From Candidatus Rokuibacteriota bacterium (GTDB lineage: Bacteria > Methylomirabilota > Methylomirabilia > Rokubacteriales > CSP1-6), in contig JACQWB010000215.1 of the NCBI GenBank assembly GCA_016209385.1, positions 1 through 48,617 of the forward strand: DNA of 48,617 nucleotides, given 5' to 3'. The position numbers were made by a program, and so were the translations under genes. The notes beneath the pieces were generated by a model. It was not told the DNA's origin. It made no database searches and saw only the letters and a list, made by a program, of their open reading frames with translations. Below, one piece after another: positions 15,286-24,367 of this stretch (its first letter is position 1; each line of letters starts with the position of its first letter).

Positions 15286-18027
15286 TCAGGCGGCGGGCAC
15301 CGAGACCTGCCGGCCCTCCAGGGTCGCGGTCGGGGTGACGAGGCGGATCAGCACCGGGAGCACGAGCAGCGAGGAGGCCAGGCTCGCGCAGGCGCCGATC
15401 GTGAGCAGGAGGCCGAGGCTCCAGATCCCCTGGTGCTGGGCGACCAGGAGGCTCCCGAAGCCGGCGATGGTGGTGAGCCCGTTGAAGACCACGGCCATCA
15501 CCGTGCTCCGCGCCAGCAGCGGGCCGCCGTGGGCGCGGCCCTCCATGAAGCGCACCACGACGTTCAGGCCGTACTCCGCCGCCGCCCCGATGATCAGCGG
15601 GAGCCCCCAGACGTTGGCCAGGTTGAACTTGAGGTCGAAGACGTACATGAGGCCCACAGTCCAGAGTGTGCCGAGGAGCAGCGGGACCAGCGCCAGGCAC
15701 GTTTCCCTGAGGCGCCGGATCATGAGGGCGGCGAGGACCGCGACCAGGACGAAGGCGTAAGCGGTTCCTTGGCGGTAGGCCTTCTCCATGAGCCGGATCG
15801 CCTCGTAGGTGATGATCGGGGGCCCGGTCACGTCGGGGTCGACGGAGCGGAGCTCCTCGACGAAGCGCGTGGCGCCCTGCCGATCCCAGATGTCCACCTT
15901 CGGGTGGATCTGGAGCAGGAAACGACCGCTCGCGCCGATGAACTTTCGACGCAGCTCCGCCGGCACGTCCCTGAGCGTGACCGGTCGCGGCCTCAGGTTC
16001 CGCTGGAGGGTGTGGAACTTCTCGATGAAGTCCCAGTAGAGCTGGGCCTGGAAGTGGTTCAGCGCCGGCTCGACCATGTCCCGATCGGCGGCGTTCAGCT
16101 TCTCGACGAGCGTGCCGACCTGTGCGCGGACCGCGGCTACCTCGCGATCGGGTCCTCCGGGGCCCGCCTCGGCGACGGCGACGTCGAAGCGCCGCTTGAG
16201 GGTTTCGAGGGCCGCGACCAGGTGGTCCAAGTCCAGTGAGCGGGGGCGGCCGACGCGGACCGGCGCGACCAGCGGGGCGAAGTCCTGGATGATCTTCGCT
16301 TTCTCGAGCTGCCGGTCCGGGATCAGCATGAGCACGCTGTCCACCTCCGAGACCGACGGCAGCCGCTCGAAGGCCTCGTGCTTCCGCCTGAGCTCGTCGA
16401 GCGAGGTGGCGCTGGCGAGGGCCGTGAAGCCCGAGCGGCCGGCGGTGGCGAGGATCTTCCGCTCCCACACCACGGACTCGGTCCCCTCGGCCTGAAGGTT
16501 CAGGAGGTTGTAGTCGAAGCCCACCGTGCGCACGGCCCAGAGCGAGAAGGCGGTGAGGAGGCCTGCCGCCGTGAGGACCGTTTTGGGATGTCGGGCGAGC
16601 CACTCGAGGAGCGGCACGCGGATCCGCTCGAGCTCGATCGCGCGCGGGATCCGGCCGCGCGGCCGCGTCGCGTGCCGGCGGTCGACGAGCACCAGGAGCG
16701 CGGGGAAGAAGGTCAGCATGGCGAGGAACGCCATGAGCAGCGCGGTGCCCGAGATGAAGCCGAACTCCCGGATGCCGCGGAAGTCGGTGAGCATGAGGAC
16801 GTAGAACGTCCCGGCCGCGGTGACCGCGCCGAGGAGGATCCCGGGCCCGCTCCGCGCGGCGGTCAGCTCCAGCGCTTCCCTGAGATTCCGGCCGAGGAAG
16901 ATCTCCTCCTCGTAGCGGAAGAGGAAGTAGATGCCGTAGTCGATCCCGATCCCCACTACGATCGAGATGAACATCACCGAGAAGATGGTCAGATGCCCGA
17001 CCGTCAGCGTGACGATCCCCATGGACCAGGCCAGGCTGACTGCCAGCACCGCGAGCATCAGGAGCGGCTTGCCCACGCGGCGGAACGCCACGAGCAGGAG
17101 CCCCAGGGTCAGGGCGAACGCCAGGAGCGTCGCCACCTCGCTGTCCCGGAACGCGGCGGTCATCTCGTCGTTGGAGATGGTCGGAGGGCCCGTGACGCCG
17201 ACGTGGACCTCAGAAAACTCGGCGCGGAGATCCGCGATGCGCTGGCGGATGATCTCGATCGCGGTGCGGTCGCCGGTGAAGCTGCCCTTCTGGCTCGCCG
17301 GCTCGACCAGGATGAACAGCAGGCTCTTGTCGTCGGAGAGGAAGTACCCAGAGTCCGCCTCCTCGGCCCGGCCGAAGGAGAAGAGCGTACCCCACGGCGA
17401 GCGGTACGGGTGGCGGTGCTCGGTCCGCTCCTCGATCTGCGTCAGGAGCTGGCGGAGGAACCGGAGGTCGGTGGACGCGCGGCCGTCGCCGACCCCGATG
17501 TCGAAGAAGTGGGCGAGGAAGGCGGCGGCGATCTGCTGGTTGATCCCCTCGATGAGCTGTCCCAGCGTCGGCGTGGCGGCGAAGGCCTCCATGAACTCCT
17601 GGTAGTCGAAGATCTTGTCGCGGATCTCGGTCAGCTCTTCGGTCGAGAGGTAGAGGAGCGCGCGCCCCTCGAAGCGCTTGGGGTCGATCCGGTAGGCCAC
17701 GCGCTGGAAGCGGATCGGGCTCGTGCGGAGCTCCCGGACGAGGCGGGCGGCGTACGCCTTCGACTCGTCCACGGTGCTGCCCTGGACGACCACGACGATG
17801 TCATCGAGCTCGCCGAAGTCGTCGGCGTACTGCCGGTAGAGGGTCGCGTAGCGCTGTCCCGGCGGGAGGAGGTGGAGGGTGGAGGTCTTGAAGGTGATCG
17901 CTGAGAGGGCGTAGGCGATTCCGCCACCGGCGAGCGCCAGCGAGAGCACCACCGTCAGGGCGGGGCGCTCGCAGGCCACTCGGACCACGCGGCGGAGCAA
18001 CCGGCCCGTCCGGGAGATCGCGATCAC
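15286..18027 (-). CDS. hpnN: HpnN, hopanoid-associated RND/MMPL transporter
   Basis: A 913-residue RND-superfamily protein with two repeats, each a TM helix plus a large periplasmic loop plus five helices. The first repeat has FSVMFISIVVGIGIDYGIYF and FRYEEEIFLGRNLREALELT; the second has FNLANVWGLPLIIGAAAEYG and LNVVVRFMEGRAHGG. The periplasmic loops (IVVVVQGSTVDESKAYAARL, FLLQIHPKVDIWDRQGATRF) match HpnN, which moves hopanoids from inner to outer membrane. The start is GTG 18027. It ends the long minus-strand run and begins 3 nt after the ino1 stop. Confidence 0.88.
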   Translation of the reverse strand: MIAISRTGRLLRRVVRVACERPALTVVLSLALAGGGIAYALSAITFKTSTLHLLPPGQRYATLYRQYADDFGELDDIVVVVQGSTVDESKAYAARLVRELRTSPIRFQRVAYRIDPKRFEGRALLYLSTEELTEIRDKIFDYQEFMEAFAATPTLGQLIEGINQQIAAAFLAHFFDIGVGDGRASTDLRFLRQLLTQIEERTEHRHPYRSPWGTLFSFGRAEEADSGYFLSDDKSLLFILVEPASQKGSFTGDRTAIEIIRQRIADLRAEFSEVHVGVTGPPTISNDEMTAAFRDSEVATLLAFALTLGLLLVAFRRVGKPLLMLAVLAVSLAWSMGIVTLTVGHLTIFSVMFISIVVGIGIDYGIYFLFRYEEEIFLGRNLREALELTAARSGPGILLGAVTAAGTFYVLMLTDFRGIREFGFISGTALLMAFLAMLTFFPALLVLVDRRHATRPRGRIPRAIELERIRVPLLEWLARHPKTVLTAAGLLTAFSLWAVRTVGFDYNLLNLQAEGTESVVWERKILATAGRSGFTALASATSLDELRRKHEAFERLPSVSEVDSVLMLIPDRQLEKAKIIQDFAPLVAPVRVGRPRSLDLDHLVAALETLKRRFDVAVAEAGPGGPDREVAAVRAQVGTLVEKLNAADRDMVEPALNHFQAQLYWDFIEKFHTLQRNLRPRPVTLRDVPAELRRKFIGASGRFLLQIHPKVDIWDRQGATRFVEELRSVDPDVTGPPIITYEAIRLMEKAYRQGTAYAFVLVAVLAALMIRRLRETCLALVPLLLGTLWTVGLMYVFDLKFNLANVWGLPLIIGAAAEYGLNVVVRFMEGRAHGGPLLARSTVMAVVFNGLTTIAGFGSLLVAQHQGIWSLGLLLTIGACASLASSLLVLPVLIRLVTPTATLEGRQVSVPAA

Positions 18028-18030
18028 CCC

Positions 18031-19104
18031 TTACTCCTCGCCCGCGATGAAGCGCTCGAGCTGGGCGCGCGCGACCTCGTCGGGCCACTGCTCCGGCGGT
18101 GACTTCATCAGGTACGCGGACGGCGCGAGCAGCGCGCCCTTCAGCCCCCGGTCCAGGGCCAGCTTGCAGCAGCGGATCGCGTCGATGACGACGCCGGCGG
18201 AGTTGGGAGAGTCCCAGACCTCCAGCTTGAGCTCCAGGTTGACGGGCAGGTCGCCGAAGCCCCGGCCCTCCAGGCGGATGTACGCCCACTTCCGGTCGGC
18301 GAGCCAGGGGACGTAGTCGCTCGGGCCGATGTGGACCACCTCGGGCGGGAGAGGGTGGGCGAGCTGGGAGGTTACGGCGTCGGTCTTCGAGGTCTTCTTG
18401 GACGTCAGGCGCTGGCGCTCGAGCATGTTCAGGAAGTCCGTGTTCCCCCCCACGTTGAGCTGGCTCGTGCGCTCGAGAGCGACGCCCCGGGACATGAAGA
18501 GGCGCGTCAGGATGCGGTGGACGATGGTGGCGCCGAGCTGGGACTTGGCGTCGTCACCCACCACCGGCAGCCCCCGCTCCTCGAACCGGCGCCTCCAGTA
18601 CGCCTCCCGCGCGATGAAGACCGGGATGCAGTTCACGAAGCCACAGCCGGCGTCCAGCACCTGCTCGACGTACCACTTCGTGGCCATCTCGCTGCCCACC
18701 GGCAAAAAGTTGACCACGACGTGGGTGTCCGTGTCCTTCAGGATCCCCACGATATCGGCGGTGGAGCCTGGCGCCTTCTGGATCACCTGCGAGAGGTACT
18801 GGCCCAGCCCGTCGTGCGTCATCCCGCGGTGGACCGGCACATTCAGCGGCGGGACGTCGAAGAACTTGGTCGTGTTGTTCGGCGGGGTGTAGATGGCTTC
18901 TGCCAGGTCGCGGCCGACCTTCCGGGCGTCGATATCGAAGGCGGCGGAGAATTCGATCTCCCCTACGTGATACGGGCCGAGGCGGGGATGCATAAGCCCG
19001 GGGATGAAGCCTTCGTCGGGCGCGTTCCGGTAGTAGTGGACTCCCTGGACCAGGGCGGAGGCGCAGTTGCCGACACCCACGATGGCTACACGAACGGTCT
19101 CCAC
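18031..19104 (-). CDS. ino1: myo-inositol-1-phosphate synthase
   Basis: A 357-residue enzyme of the MIPS family, converting glucose-6-phosphate to inositol-1-phosphate with NAD. Motifs: [20 protein letters not shown] (Rossmann), [65 protein letters not shown] (core) and [21 protein letters not shown] chose GTG 19104, because AAAGGAGG lies 7 nt upstream; the longer ATG 19155 adds residues that do not fit the family. The 87-nt upstream gap contains a TAGAAT box (19160-19165), so it may also have its own promoter. It supplies inositol-P in the lipid head-group gene run. Confidence 0.92.
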   Translation of the reverse strand: METVRVAIVGVGNCASALVQGVHYYRNAPDEGFIPGLMHPRLGPYHVGEIEFSAAFDIDARKVGRDLAEAIYTPPNNTTKFFDVPPLNVPVHRGMTHDGLGQYLSQVIQKAPGSTADIVGILKDTDTHVVVNFLPVGSEMATKWYVEQVLDAGCGFVNCIPVFIAREAYWRRRFEERGLPVVGDDAKSQLGATIVHRILTRLFMSRGVALERTSQLNVGGNTDFLNMLERQRLTSKKTSKTDAVTSQLAHPLPPEVVHIGPSDYVPWLADRKWAYIRLEGRGFGDLPVNLELKLEVWDSPNSAGVVIDAIRCCKLALDRGLKGALLAPSAYLMKSPPEQWPDEVARAQLERFIAGEE

Positions 19105-19191
19105 GCTGCTGCCTCCTTTCTCGGGGATCAGGCGGGAAAAGCGAACCGCAAGCACTGGGATTCTAGCATACCGAGCCAGGAAGCCCCGGCC

Positions 19192-20166
19192 TCACGCCGC
19201 GAGCTCCGACGTGAGGGAGCTCCGCAGGAACGCCAGGACGATGAGCCCTGCCGTGACCCAGGTCAGTTCCCGGAGGCGGCGGACCAGGGCAAAGGAGAGG
19301 CCAAGACCGGCACCGAGACCGAGGGCCGCGAACACGGCCACGTTGCCTCCCTCCAGCGCGCCCAGCCCGGCCGGGATCAGGAACGCGGCGAACTTGACGG
19401 CTGCGACGAAGGCTTCGATGACGAAGGCCGTGGTCAGCGAGATCGGGATCCCGAGGAAGTAGAGGATCAGGTACGCCTCCAGGCTGCCGAGGATCCAGCC
19501 CAGGAAATGGCACAGGAGCGAGACGCAGAGCCGTCCGCGGCGTTCCCGGTAGAATGCGGCCAGGGCGCGGTCGAGGCCGTGCAGCTTGTCCGCGTGGCGC
19601 TCGCCCCAGGCCAGCCCGAGCCCTGTCAGGAGCTTGAGCCCGCCACCGAAGATGCCGCGGCGCTGCACGATGACGAAGCCTCCCAGGGCGAGCGTCTCGA
19701 TCACGAGCAGCCCTGTCATCCCGTGGAGGAACGCCGAGGGGAGGGAGAAGAGCACCCACGCCAGCCCTAGGCCCAGGACGAGGAAGCAGCCCTGGGCGAG
19801 CGTGATCGTCGTCTTGTCGACGATTACCGAGGCCAGGCCCTCTTCGAATGGCACCCGGGGGCGAAGGAGGTAGGCCTTCACCGGCTCGCCTCCCACGGAC
19901 GCGGTCGGCGTGGCGACGTTGAACGCTTCGCCCGCCAGGCGCACCGGGTAGAGCGTGAGGAAGGAGGCCCGGTCGCGGTGGAACGCGAACCGCCAGCCGA
20001 GCGTGTCGAGGACCGTGACGACGCCGAACGGGAAGACCAGCACCACGAGCAGCCGCCACGAGAGCGTACGGATAGAGGTCAGGAGCATGTCGGGCCCGAC
20101 CTCGACGATGAGGTAACCGACGAAGGCCGCACCGAGCGCGAGGAGCGCCAGCCGGACCGTCTTCAT
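19192..20166 (-). CDS. YbhN/LPG-synthase-TM family flippase-like membrane protein
   Basis: A 324-residue protein with about eight hydrophobic helices of the YbhN/UPF0104/HpnL type: FNVATPTASVGGEPVKAYLL after helix 3, LASVIVDKTTITLAQGCFLV, FVIEAFVAAVKFAAFLIPAG and LGALEGGNVAVFAALGL. Members include the flippase part of lysyl-PG synthases and HpnL of hopanoid clusters. It starts at ATG 20166, overlapping the stop of the CDP-alcohol phosphotransferase (ATGA). The location suggests it moves or translocates the lipid made by the preceding enzymes. Confidence 0.82.
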   Translation of the reverse strand: MKTVRLALLALGAAFVGYLIVEVGPDMLLTSIRTLSWRLLVVLVFPFGVVTVLDTLGWRFAFHRDRASFLTLYPVRLAGEAFNVATPTASVGGEPVKAYLLRPRVPFEEGLASVIVDKTTITLAQGCFLVLGLGLAWVLFSLPSAFLHGMTGLLVIETLALGGFVIVQRRGIFGGGLKLLTGLGLAWGERHADKLHGLDRALAAFYRERRGRLCVSLLCHFLGWILGSLEAYLILYFLGIPISLTTAFVIEAFVAAVKFAAFLIPAGLGALEGGNVAVFAALGLGAGLGLSFALVRRLRELTWVTAGLIVLAFLRSSLTSELAA

Positions 20167-21338
20167 CGGGCGAGCCGCTTCCACCGGGCCAGGCAGGTGA
20201 GCCAGTACGCCTGCGAACCCAGGGCGAGCACGCCGACGAGGTAGGTCAGGGCCCACGGAGCCTTCCAGAGCAAGAGGATGAAGGAGATCAGGACGAGGTA
20301 AAAGGGGTCGCGGTTCCCCAACCGGACGAGTGCGCGCCCCAGACGCTCGGGCGGACGCATTCGGGGGAGGATCAGGTTGGCGAAGAGGGCGCTCATGAAG
20401 ATCCCGCAGGCCGCCAGGGCCCCGCCCGCGAGCATGAGCGTCCCTCCGATCCGGCTTGCGGTCACGGCGATCCCGAGGACTAGGAGCGCGTGCGTGACCG
20501 TGTCCGCGGAAAGGTCGAGCCAGCGGCCGAGGGCCGACTCCTGGAAAGTCAGCCGGGCGATCTCGCCGTCCGCGTGGTCGACCACGACGCCCGTCAGGTA
20601 GCAGAGCAGACCGAGGAGCGCGGACGCGGGCGTGGCGGACCAGAACTGCCAGGCGGCCGCCAGCCCGAGTGCAAGGCTCACCAGGCTGACGAGGTTGGGG
20701 GTGACCGGAAACCTCACGAGGAGTCGGGTGAGCCAGCGCGAGCAGCGGCGATTGATCAGGCGATCCATGAGGCTATCCGCCTCTGTGCCGAGGCTCCGGT
20801 AGAGCGCGGCCTCGGCCTCGCGCCGGCTCCCGCTATCCGTCACGGGAACGAAGTAGCCGCCTCCGGCGATCAGCGACACCCTGTCGCTCCGGAGCCGGAG
20901 CTCCAGCTCCTCGGCGATCGGAGCCCCCGCCACCAGCCGGTCCCGGAACAGCTGGGCGTCCGTGCCTGACATCACCATCACCGGAGCGGGGCTCCCTTTG
21001 GACTCCTCGAGCGCTGCCGTGATTCCGCGCTGGGCGGCGTCGCGGAGCTTCCTGAGGCTTCCCGCGTCCATGACGGTGTGGGCCGGGAGCAGGAGCACGG
21101 CGCCGGACCCGAGCGCTCGATCCTCCAGCGCGAACACGGCTGCGGACAGGCGGGGGTGGCGCCGGATCTGGGAGACGAGGGATTCGTCGGCGAGGCCGCG
21201 CGGGAGCCCGATCTCGCCGACGCCGACGTGAACGGCCGTCAGGAGCAGCCGCAGGAGCACGCTCCGGCCGGCCACGGCGCAGGAAACCCACTGCCGGCTA
21301 GCGGCGTCCGGGAGATAGATCACGGCGGCAAGGCTCAT
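20163..21338 (-). CDS. DIPPS-like CDP-alcohol phosphotransferase with N-terminal degenerate NTase-like domain
   Basis: A 391-residue protein. Residues about 1-185 resemble a nucleotidyltransferase fold but lack the GxGxRLxPLT loop. Residues about 190-391 are a CDP-alcohol phosphotransferase with several TM helices and the complete signature D-x2-DG-x2-AR-x8-G-x3-D-x3-D (Asp254 to Asp279). The linker MDRLINRRCSRWLTRLLVR, then PVTPN, is the form seen in di-myo-inositol-phosphate-phosphate synthases and their bifunctional IPCT-DIPPS relatives. It would couple a CDP/CMP-activated head group to an alcohol acceptor in the membrane. The ATG overlaps the NTase stop by 4 nt. The acceptor is unknown; see findings. 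Confidence 0.83.
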   Translation of the reverse strand: MSLAAVIYLPDAASRQWVSCAVAGRSVLLRLLLTAVHVGVGEIGLPRGLADESLVSQIRRHPRLSAAVFALEDRALGSGAVLLLPAHTVMDAGSLRKLRDAAQRGITAALEESKGSPAPVMVMSGTDAQLFRDRLVAGAPIAEELELRLRSDRVSLIAGGGYFVPVTDSGSRREAEAALYRSLGTEADSLMDRLINRRCSRWLTRLLVRFPVTPNLVSLVSLALGLAAAWQFWSATPASALLGLLCYLTGVVVDHADGEIARLTFQESALGRWLDLSADTVTHALLVLGIAVTASRIGGTLMLAGGALAACGIFMSALFANLILPRMRPPERLGRALVRLGNRDPFYLVLISFILLLWKAPWALTYLVGVLALGSQAYWLTCLARWKRLAR

Positions 21339-22072
21339 CGGGCCGTTGCCTCGATCCTCGGGAGGACCTCGCGCTCGGCGCGCCGCAGATCCTCCGGGAA
21401 GTCGACCTCGGTCCATGCGAGCCCGGTCACGTCCGCCCAGCCGACCTCGACCCGCCGCAGGAGCTGGTCCAGGGCGTCCTCGTACTCGATCCCGTCACCC
21501 GCCGCGCGCCGGACCTCCTCAACGCAGGCTTGGAGCGTTTCGCGGTGGGACCCCGCGCACTTGAAGAACCCGACTCCTTCGCCCACGACGTCGTGGGGCG
21601 GCGGGGTGATCTTCTTTCCCATCGCGACGACCCGCGGGCCGCGCGCGTACAGCTTCACCTCCTCGCCCGTCTCGGTGAAGGCCCGGTCCAGGAGGAGGGC
21701 GCTCGGCGCGGGCGCGTGGATCAGGCGTCGCAGGAGCTCCACGGGAAAGAGCACGTCGGCGTCCAAGATCAGGAGGTCGCCCCGAAGCGCCTCGAGCGCC
21801 GACCAGAGGGAGAGGATCGAGCCCTTGGTGTAGTCCGGGTTCTCGACGCAGCGCACGCCGAGGGTTCCGGCCCGCGAAGCGACCCGCTCCCGGATCTGCT
21901 CCTTGCAGTGACCGACGACCACCAGCGCTTCCCTGAACCCCACCGCCTCGAGCGCGTCGAGCATGCGCTCGAGGAGCGACCGCCCGCCCACGGGCAGGAG
22001 GCACTTGGGCCGGCCGTCGGTCAGGGGCGCGAGCCGCTGTCCCACCCCGGCGGCGAGAATAACGGCCTTCAT
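21335..22072 (-). CDS. Nucleotidyltransferase (inositol-P or phosphonate cytidylyltransferase type)
   Basis: A 245-residue sugar-nucleotidyltransferase-fold enzyme with intact loop LAAGVGQRLAPLTDGRPKCL at the N-terminus, ENPDYTKGSILSLWSALEAL (LicC/IPCT/PntC type) and metal-binding LILDADVLF. Its neighbours on both sides (AEP aminotransferase upstream, DIPPS-like enzyme downstream) overlap it by 4 nt each, so it probably activates the head group used by the latter. CTP:inositol-1-phosphate and CTP:2-aminoethylphosphonate are both plausible, since ino1 lies downstream and a second NTase is fused to PepM. Confidence 0.85.
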   Translation of the reverse strand: MKAVILAAGVGQRLAPLTDGRPKCLLPVGGRSLLERMLDALEAVGFREALVVVGHCKEQIRERVASRAGTLGVRCVENPDYTKGSILSLWSALEALRGDLLILDADVLFPVELLRRLIHAPAPSALLLDRAFTETGEEVKLYARGPRVVAMGKKITPPPHDVVGEGVGFFKCAGSHRETLQACVEEVRRAAGDGIEYEDALDQLLRRVEVGWADVTGLAWTEVDFPEDLRRAEREVLPRIEATAR

Positions 22073-23154
22073 CGTGCGGACAGGACGGCTTCCAGCGCGG
22101 TCAGGAACTCGCGGTACTCCTCCTGGGAGACGTCTCCCATGTTGGCCACGCGGAAGATCTTGGGTGCGAGCGCCCCCTGGCCGGCGTAGATCACGAAGCC
22201 GCGGGCCTTGAGCTGGTCATGGAGCCGCGCGTAGGAGAGTCCGGCGGGGAGCTCCAGCGCGGTGATCGTGTTGCTGCGCACCGCCTCCCCCAGGAGAAAG
22301 GTGAGCTCCAGCCGGCGAAACCCGTCACGGAGGAGCGCTGCAGCCCGGCCGTAGCGGGTGATCCGGGCGGGAACGGTCTCTTCGAGCAGTTCGGCGAGCG
22401 CTTCGTCCAGCGCATAGCCCGCGTGAACCGCCGGTGTGAAGAGCGGTTCGCCTTTCTCCTGGGCCTGCCAGTTGCTCGGGAGCGAGAGATACACGGCCCG
22501 GGGCGGGATCGCGGCGATCCGCGCCATCTCCTCGTGACGCACGAGGACGAAGGCGAGACCCGGGACGCCCTGGATGCACTTGTTCGCGGTCCCGGCGCAC
22601 AGGTCCACGCCGGTGGCCCGGAGGTCCAGCGCCTCGCCGCCGAGGCCCGAGATCGAGTCCACGAGGACCGTCTTGTCGAACTTCATGCTGAGCCGCGCCA
22701 CCTCCGGGAGCGGGTTGATGAATCCCGTGGTCGTCTCGTGGTGGACCATCGCGACGACCTGAATCCCGGGGTCCGACCGGAGCGCGGCCTCCACGCGCGC
22801 CAGGTCAGGTGGCCGCGTCCACGCTCCGGCGATCTCGACGACCCGGATGCCGTGGAGCGCGGCCATCCGCGCGATCCGCTCTCCGTACACGCCGTTGACG
22901 ACCGCGAGCAGGGCGCGGTCCGGCTCGACCGAGGAGGTGACTGCCGCCTCCAGCGCCGCCGTGCCCGACCCGGTGACGAGCACAGCGGTGAATCCGCTCG
23001 GGGCGAAGGCGGCGCAGAGCCGGGAGCGGATCGAGGCCATCAGCCGGGCAAACTCGTCTTCGCGGTGGCAGATGTCCGGGCGGAGCAGCGCGTGCCGGAC
23101 GCGCTCGGAGATGTTCACCGGCCCGGGGTTGAGCAGGATCATCCGGCGCGGCAT
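22069..23154 (-). CDS. 2-aminoethylphosphonate:pyruvate aminotransferase-like
   Basis: A 361-residue class V aminotransferase (fold type I PLP). N-terminal ILLNPGPVNISERVRHALLR and HREDEFARLM are typical of PhnW; VTGSGTAALEAAVTS contacts PLP; VLVDSISGLGGEALDLRATG holds the PLP Asp; Lys in GTANKCIQGVPGLAFVL forms the Schiff base, exactly the PhnW version. Beside a phosphonopyruvate decarboxylase it most likely runs in the biosynthetic direction, making 2-aminoethylphosphonate from phosphonoacetaldehyde. It starts 2 nt after the ppd stop and overlaps the NTase start. Confidence 0.88.
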   Translation of the reverse strand: MPRRMILLNPGPVNISERVRHALLRPDICHREDEFARLMASIRSRLCAAFAPSGFTAVLVTGSGTAALEAAVTSSVEPDRALLAVVNGVYGERIARMAALHGIRVVEIAGAWTRPPDLARVEAALRSDPGIQVVAMVHHETTTGFINPLPEVARLSMKFDKTVLVDSISGLGGEALDLRATGVDLCAGTANKCIQGVPGLAFVLVRHEEMARIAAIPPRAVYLSLPSNWQAQEKGEPLFTPAVHAGYALDEALAELLEETVPARITRYGRAAALLRDGFRRLELTFLLGEAVRSNTITALELPAGLSYARLHDQLKARGFVIYAGQGALAPKIFRVANMGDVSQEEYREFLTALEAVLSAR

Positions 23155-23155
23155 C

Positions 23156-24304
23156 TCAGCTCGCTCCGAGGGACGCGCGGAAGCGGTCGCGGATGGCCTC
23201 AGGCGGGTACGGGATGCGCGGCGCGGGTTCCTCGTGCGCCGTCACTTTGAGCAGGATGAAGTGAGGCCCGGGCTCGGCCAAGGCTGCGCGCATCGCCAGC
23301 CCGATCTCGGTGGCGGTCGTCGCCGCTCTGCTCGTCCGGTATCCCGCCGCCGCAGCGAGCCGGTCGAGCCGGACCTCGCGCGACAGAGAGGCCTGGTTGC
23401 CGGTCGAGCCGTAGACCTCGTTGTCGAACACGACGTGGACGAAGTTCGGCGGCGCGAGCGCGCCCACCATCGGCAGGATCCCCAGGCTCATGAGCAAGTT
23501 GCCGTCCCCGTCGAAAATCACGGGCTTCACGCGGGGACGCGCCACGGCCAGGCCGAGGCCGATCGCGGCGGCCAGCCCCATCGAGCCGATCATGTAGAAG
23601 TTCTGCTGCCGGTCCGCCACCGCGTGCGACTCGCGGCAGATGTAGCCGTTGGCGTGGATGACCGGCTCCCCCGAGAGGCACCCGAGCGCCACGCGGAGGG
23701 CCTCGTAGCGGGAGAGGACGGGCACCAGCTCGGCCGGAGGCTCTGCGTGTGGCCGGCTGGCGCGCGGCGCTACCTTGACCTCCGCGCGACCGCCGGGAGC
23801 TTCGGTCGCCGCCCCGGCCTCGAGCACCCCGGGCGGAACGAGGACGGCTACCGGCTCCATGCGCTCGCCGGCCTCCCGAGTTGCCCAGACCAGGTCCGCC
23901 GCGATGGAGGTCGCCGACAGCGTGCGGTGACGGATCCCGAGGAGGTCCAGCAGCTGCGGCGTGATGGCGCCGGTGAGGAGGTGCTCGGGTGCGTCGACGC
24001 CCCGGTAGCCGCGCCAGCTCACGACGAGCAAGCTCGGCAGCTTGTACAGGAGCGCGAGGGACGCGAGAGCGTTGAGGCCGGTGCCGAGCCCCGAGTTCTG
24101 GAGCAGCACCACCGGCCGCTTGCCGCCGAGCCAGGCCCCGGCGGCGAGGCCGACGGCGACGTCCTCCCGGACGGCGGCGAGGTAAGGGAGGCGGGGGTGG
24201 TGCTCGAGGGCGTCCAGGACGCCCTCGATGAGGGAGCAGGGCACGCCGGCGAAGAAGTCGTGCCCGAGGCCCTCGAGCTGGGTCGCGAACTCTTTTCCGG
24301 TCAC
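23156..24304 (-). CDS. Phosphonopyruvate decarboxylase
   Basis: A 382-residue ThDP enzyme with both halves in one chain. The N-terminal PYR domain has FAGVPCSLIEGVLDALEHH, AAVREDVAVGLAAGAWLGGK (catalytic Glu) and LLQNSGLGTGLNALASLALL. The C-terminal PP domain has MIGSMGLAAAIGLGLAVARP and the ThDP-Mg motif GDGNLLMSLGILPMVG. It decarboxylates phosphonopyruvate to phosphonoacetaldehyde, making the unfavourable PEP mutase step irreversible. The start is GTG 24304 behind a GGGGGG run. A 9-bp hairpin separates it from the pepM fusion gene. Confidence 0.9.
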   Translation of the reverse strand: MTGKEFATQLEGLGHDFFAGVPCSLIEGVLDALEHHPRLPYLAAVREDVAVGLAAGAWLGGKRPVVLLQNSGLGTGLNALASLALLYKLPSLLVVSWRGYRGVDAPEHLLTGAITPQLLDLLGIRHRTLSATSIAADLVWATREAGERMEPVAVLVPPGVLEAGAATEAPGGRAEVKVAPRASRPHAEPPAELVPVLSRYEALRVALGCLSGEPVIHANGYICRESHAVADRQQNFYMIGSMGLAAAIGLGLAVARPRVKPVIFDGDGNLLMSLGILPMVGALAPPNFVHVVFDNEVYGSTGNQASLSREVRLDRLAAAAGYRTSRAATTATEIGLAMRAALAEPGPHFILLKVTAHEEPAPRIPYPPEAIRDRFRASLGAS

Positions 24305-24322
24305 GGGCCCCCCAAAAGAGTA

Positions 24323-24345
24323 ACACCCACCGTTGGGGTGGGTGT
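24323..24345 (-). terminator. Hairpin between pepM fusion and ppd
   Basis: A 9-bp perfect stem (ACACCCACC with GGTGGGTGT, 5-nt loop), followed in the direction of transcription by TACTCTTTTG. It looks like a weak or attenuating terminator, or an mRNA-processing or stability element, inside the operon. The U-run is short, so readthrough is expected. Confidence 0.5.
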
Positions 24346-24367
24346 CCGGGTCGTCAGCGGGCGCCCC

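Noticed and set aside
16378-17904. Plus-strand 508-codon ORF antisense to hpnN
   Set aside because: Glu/Arg/Ala-rich shadow; the opposite strand encodes a clear RND transporter.
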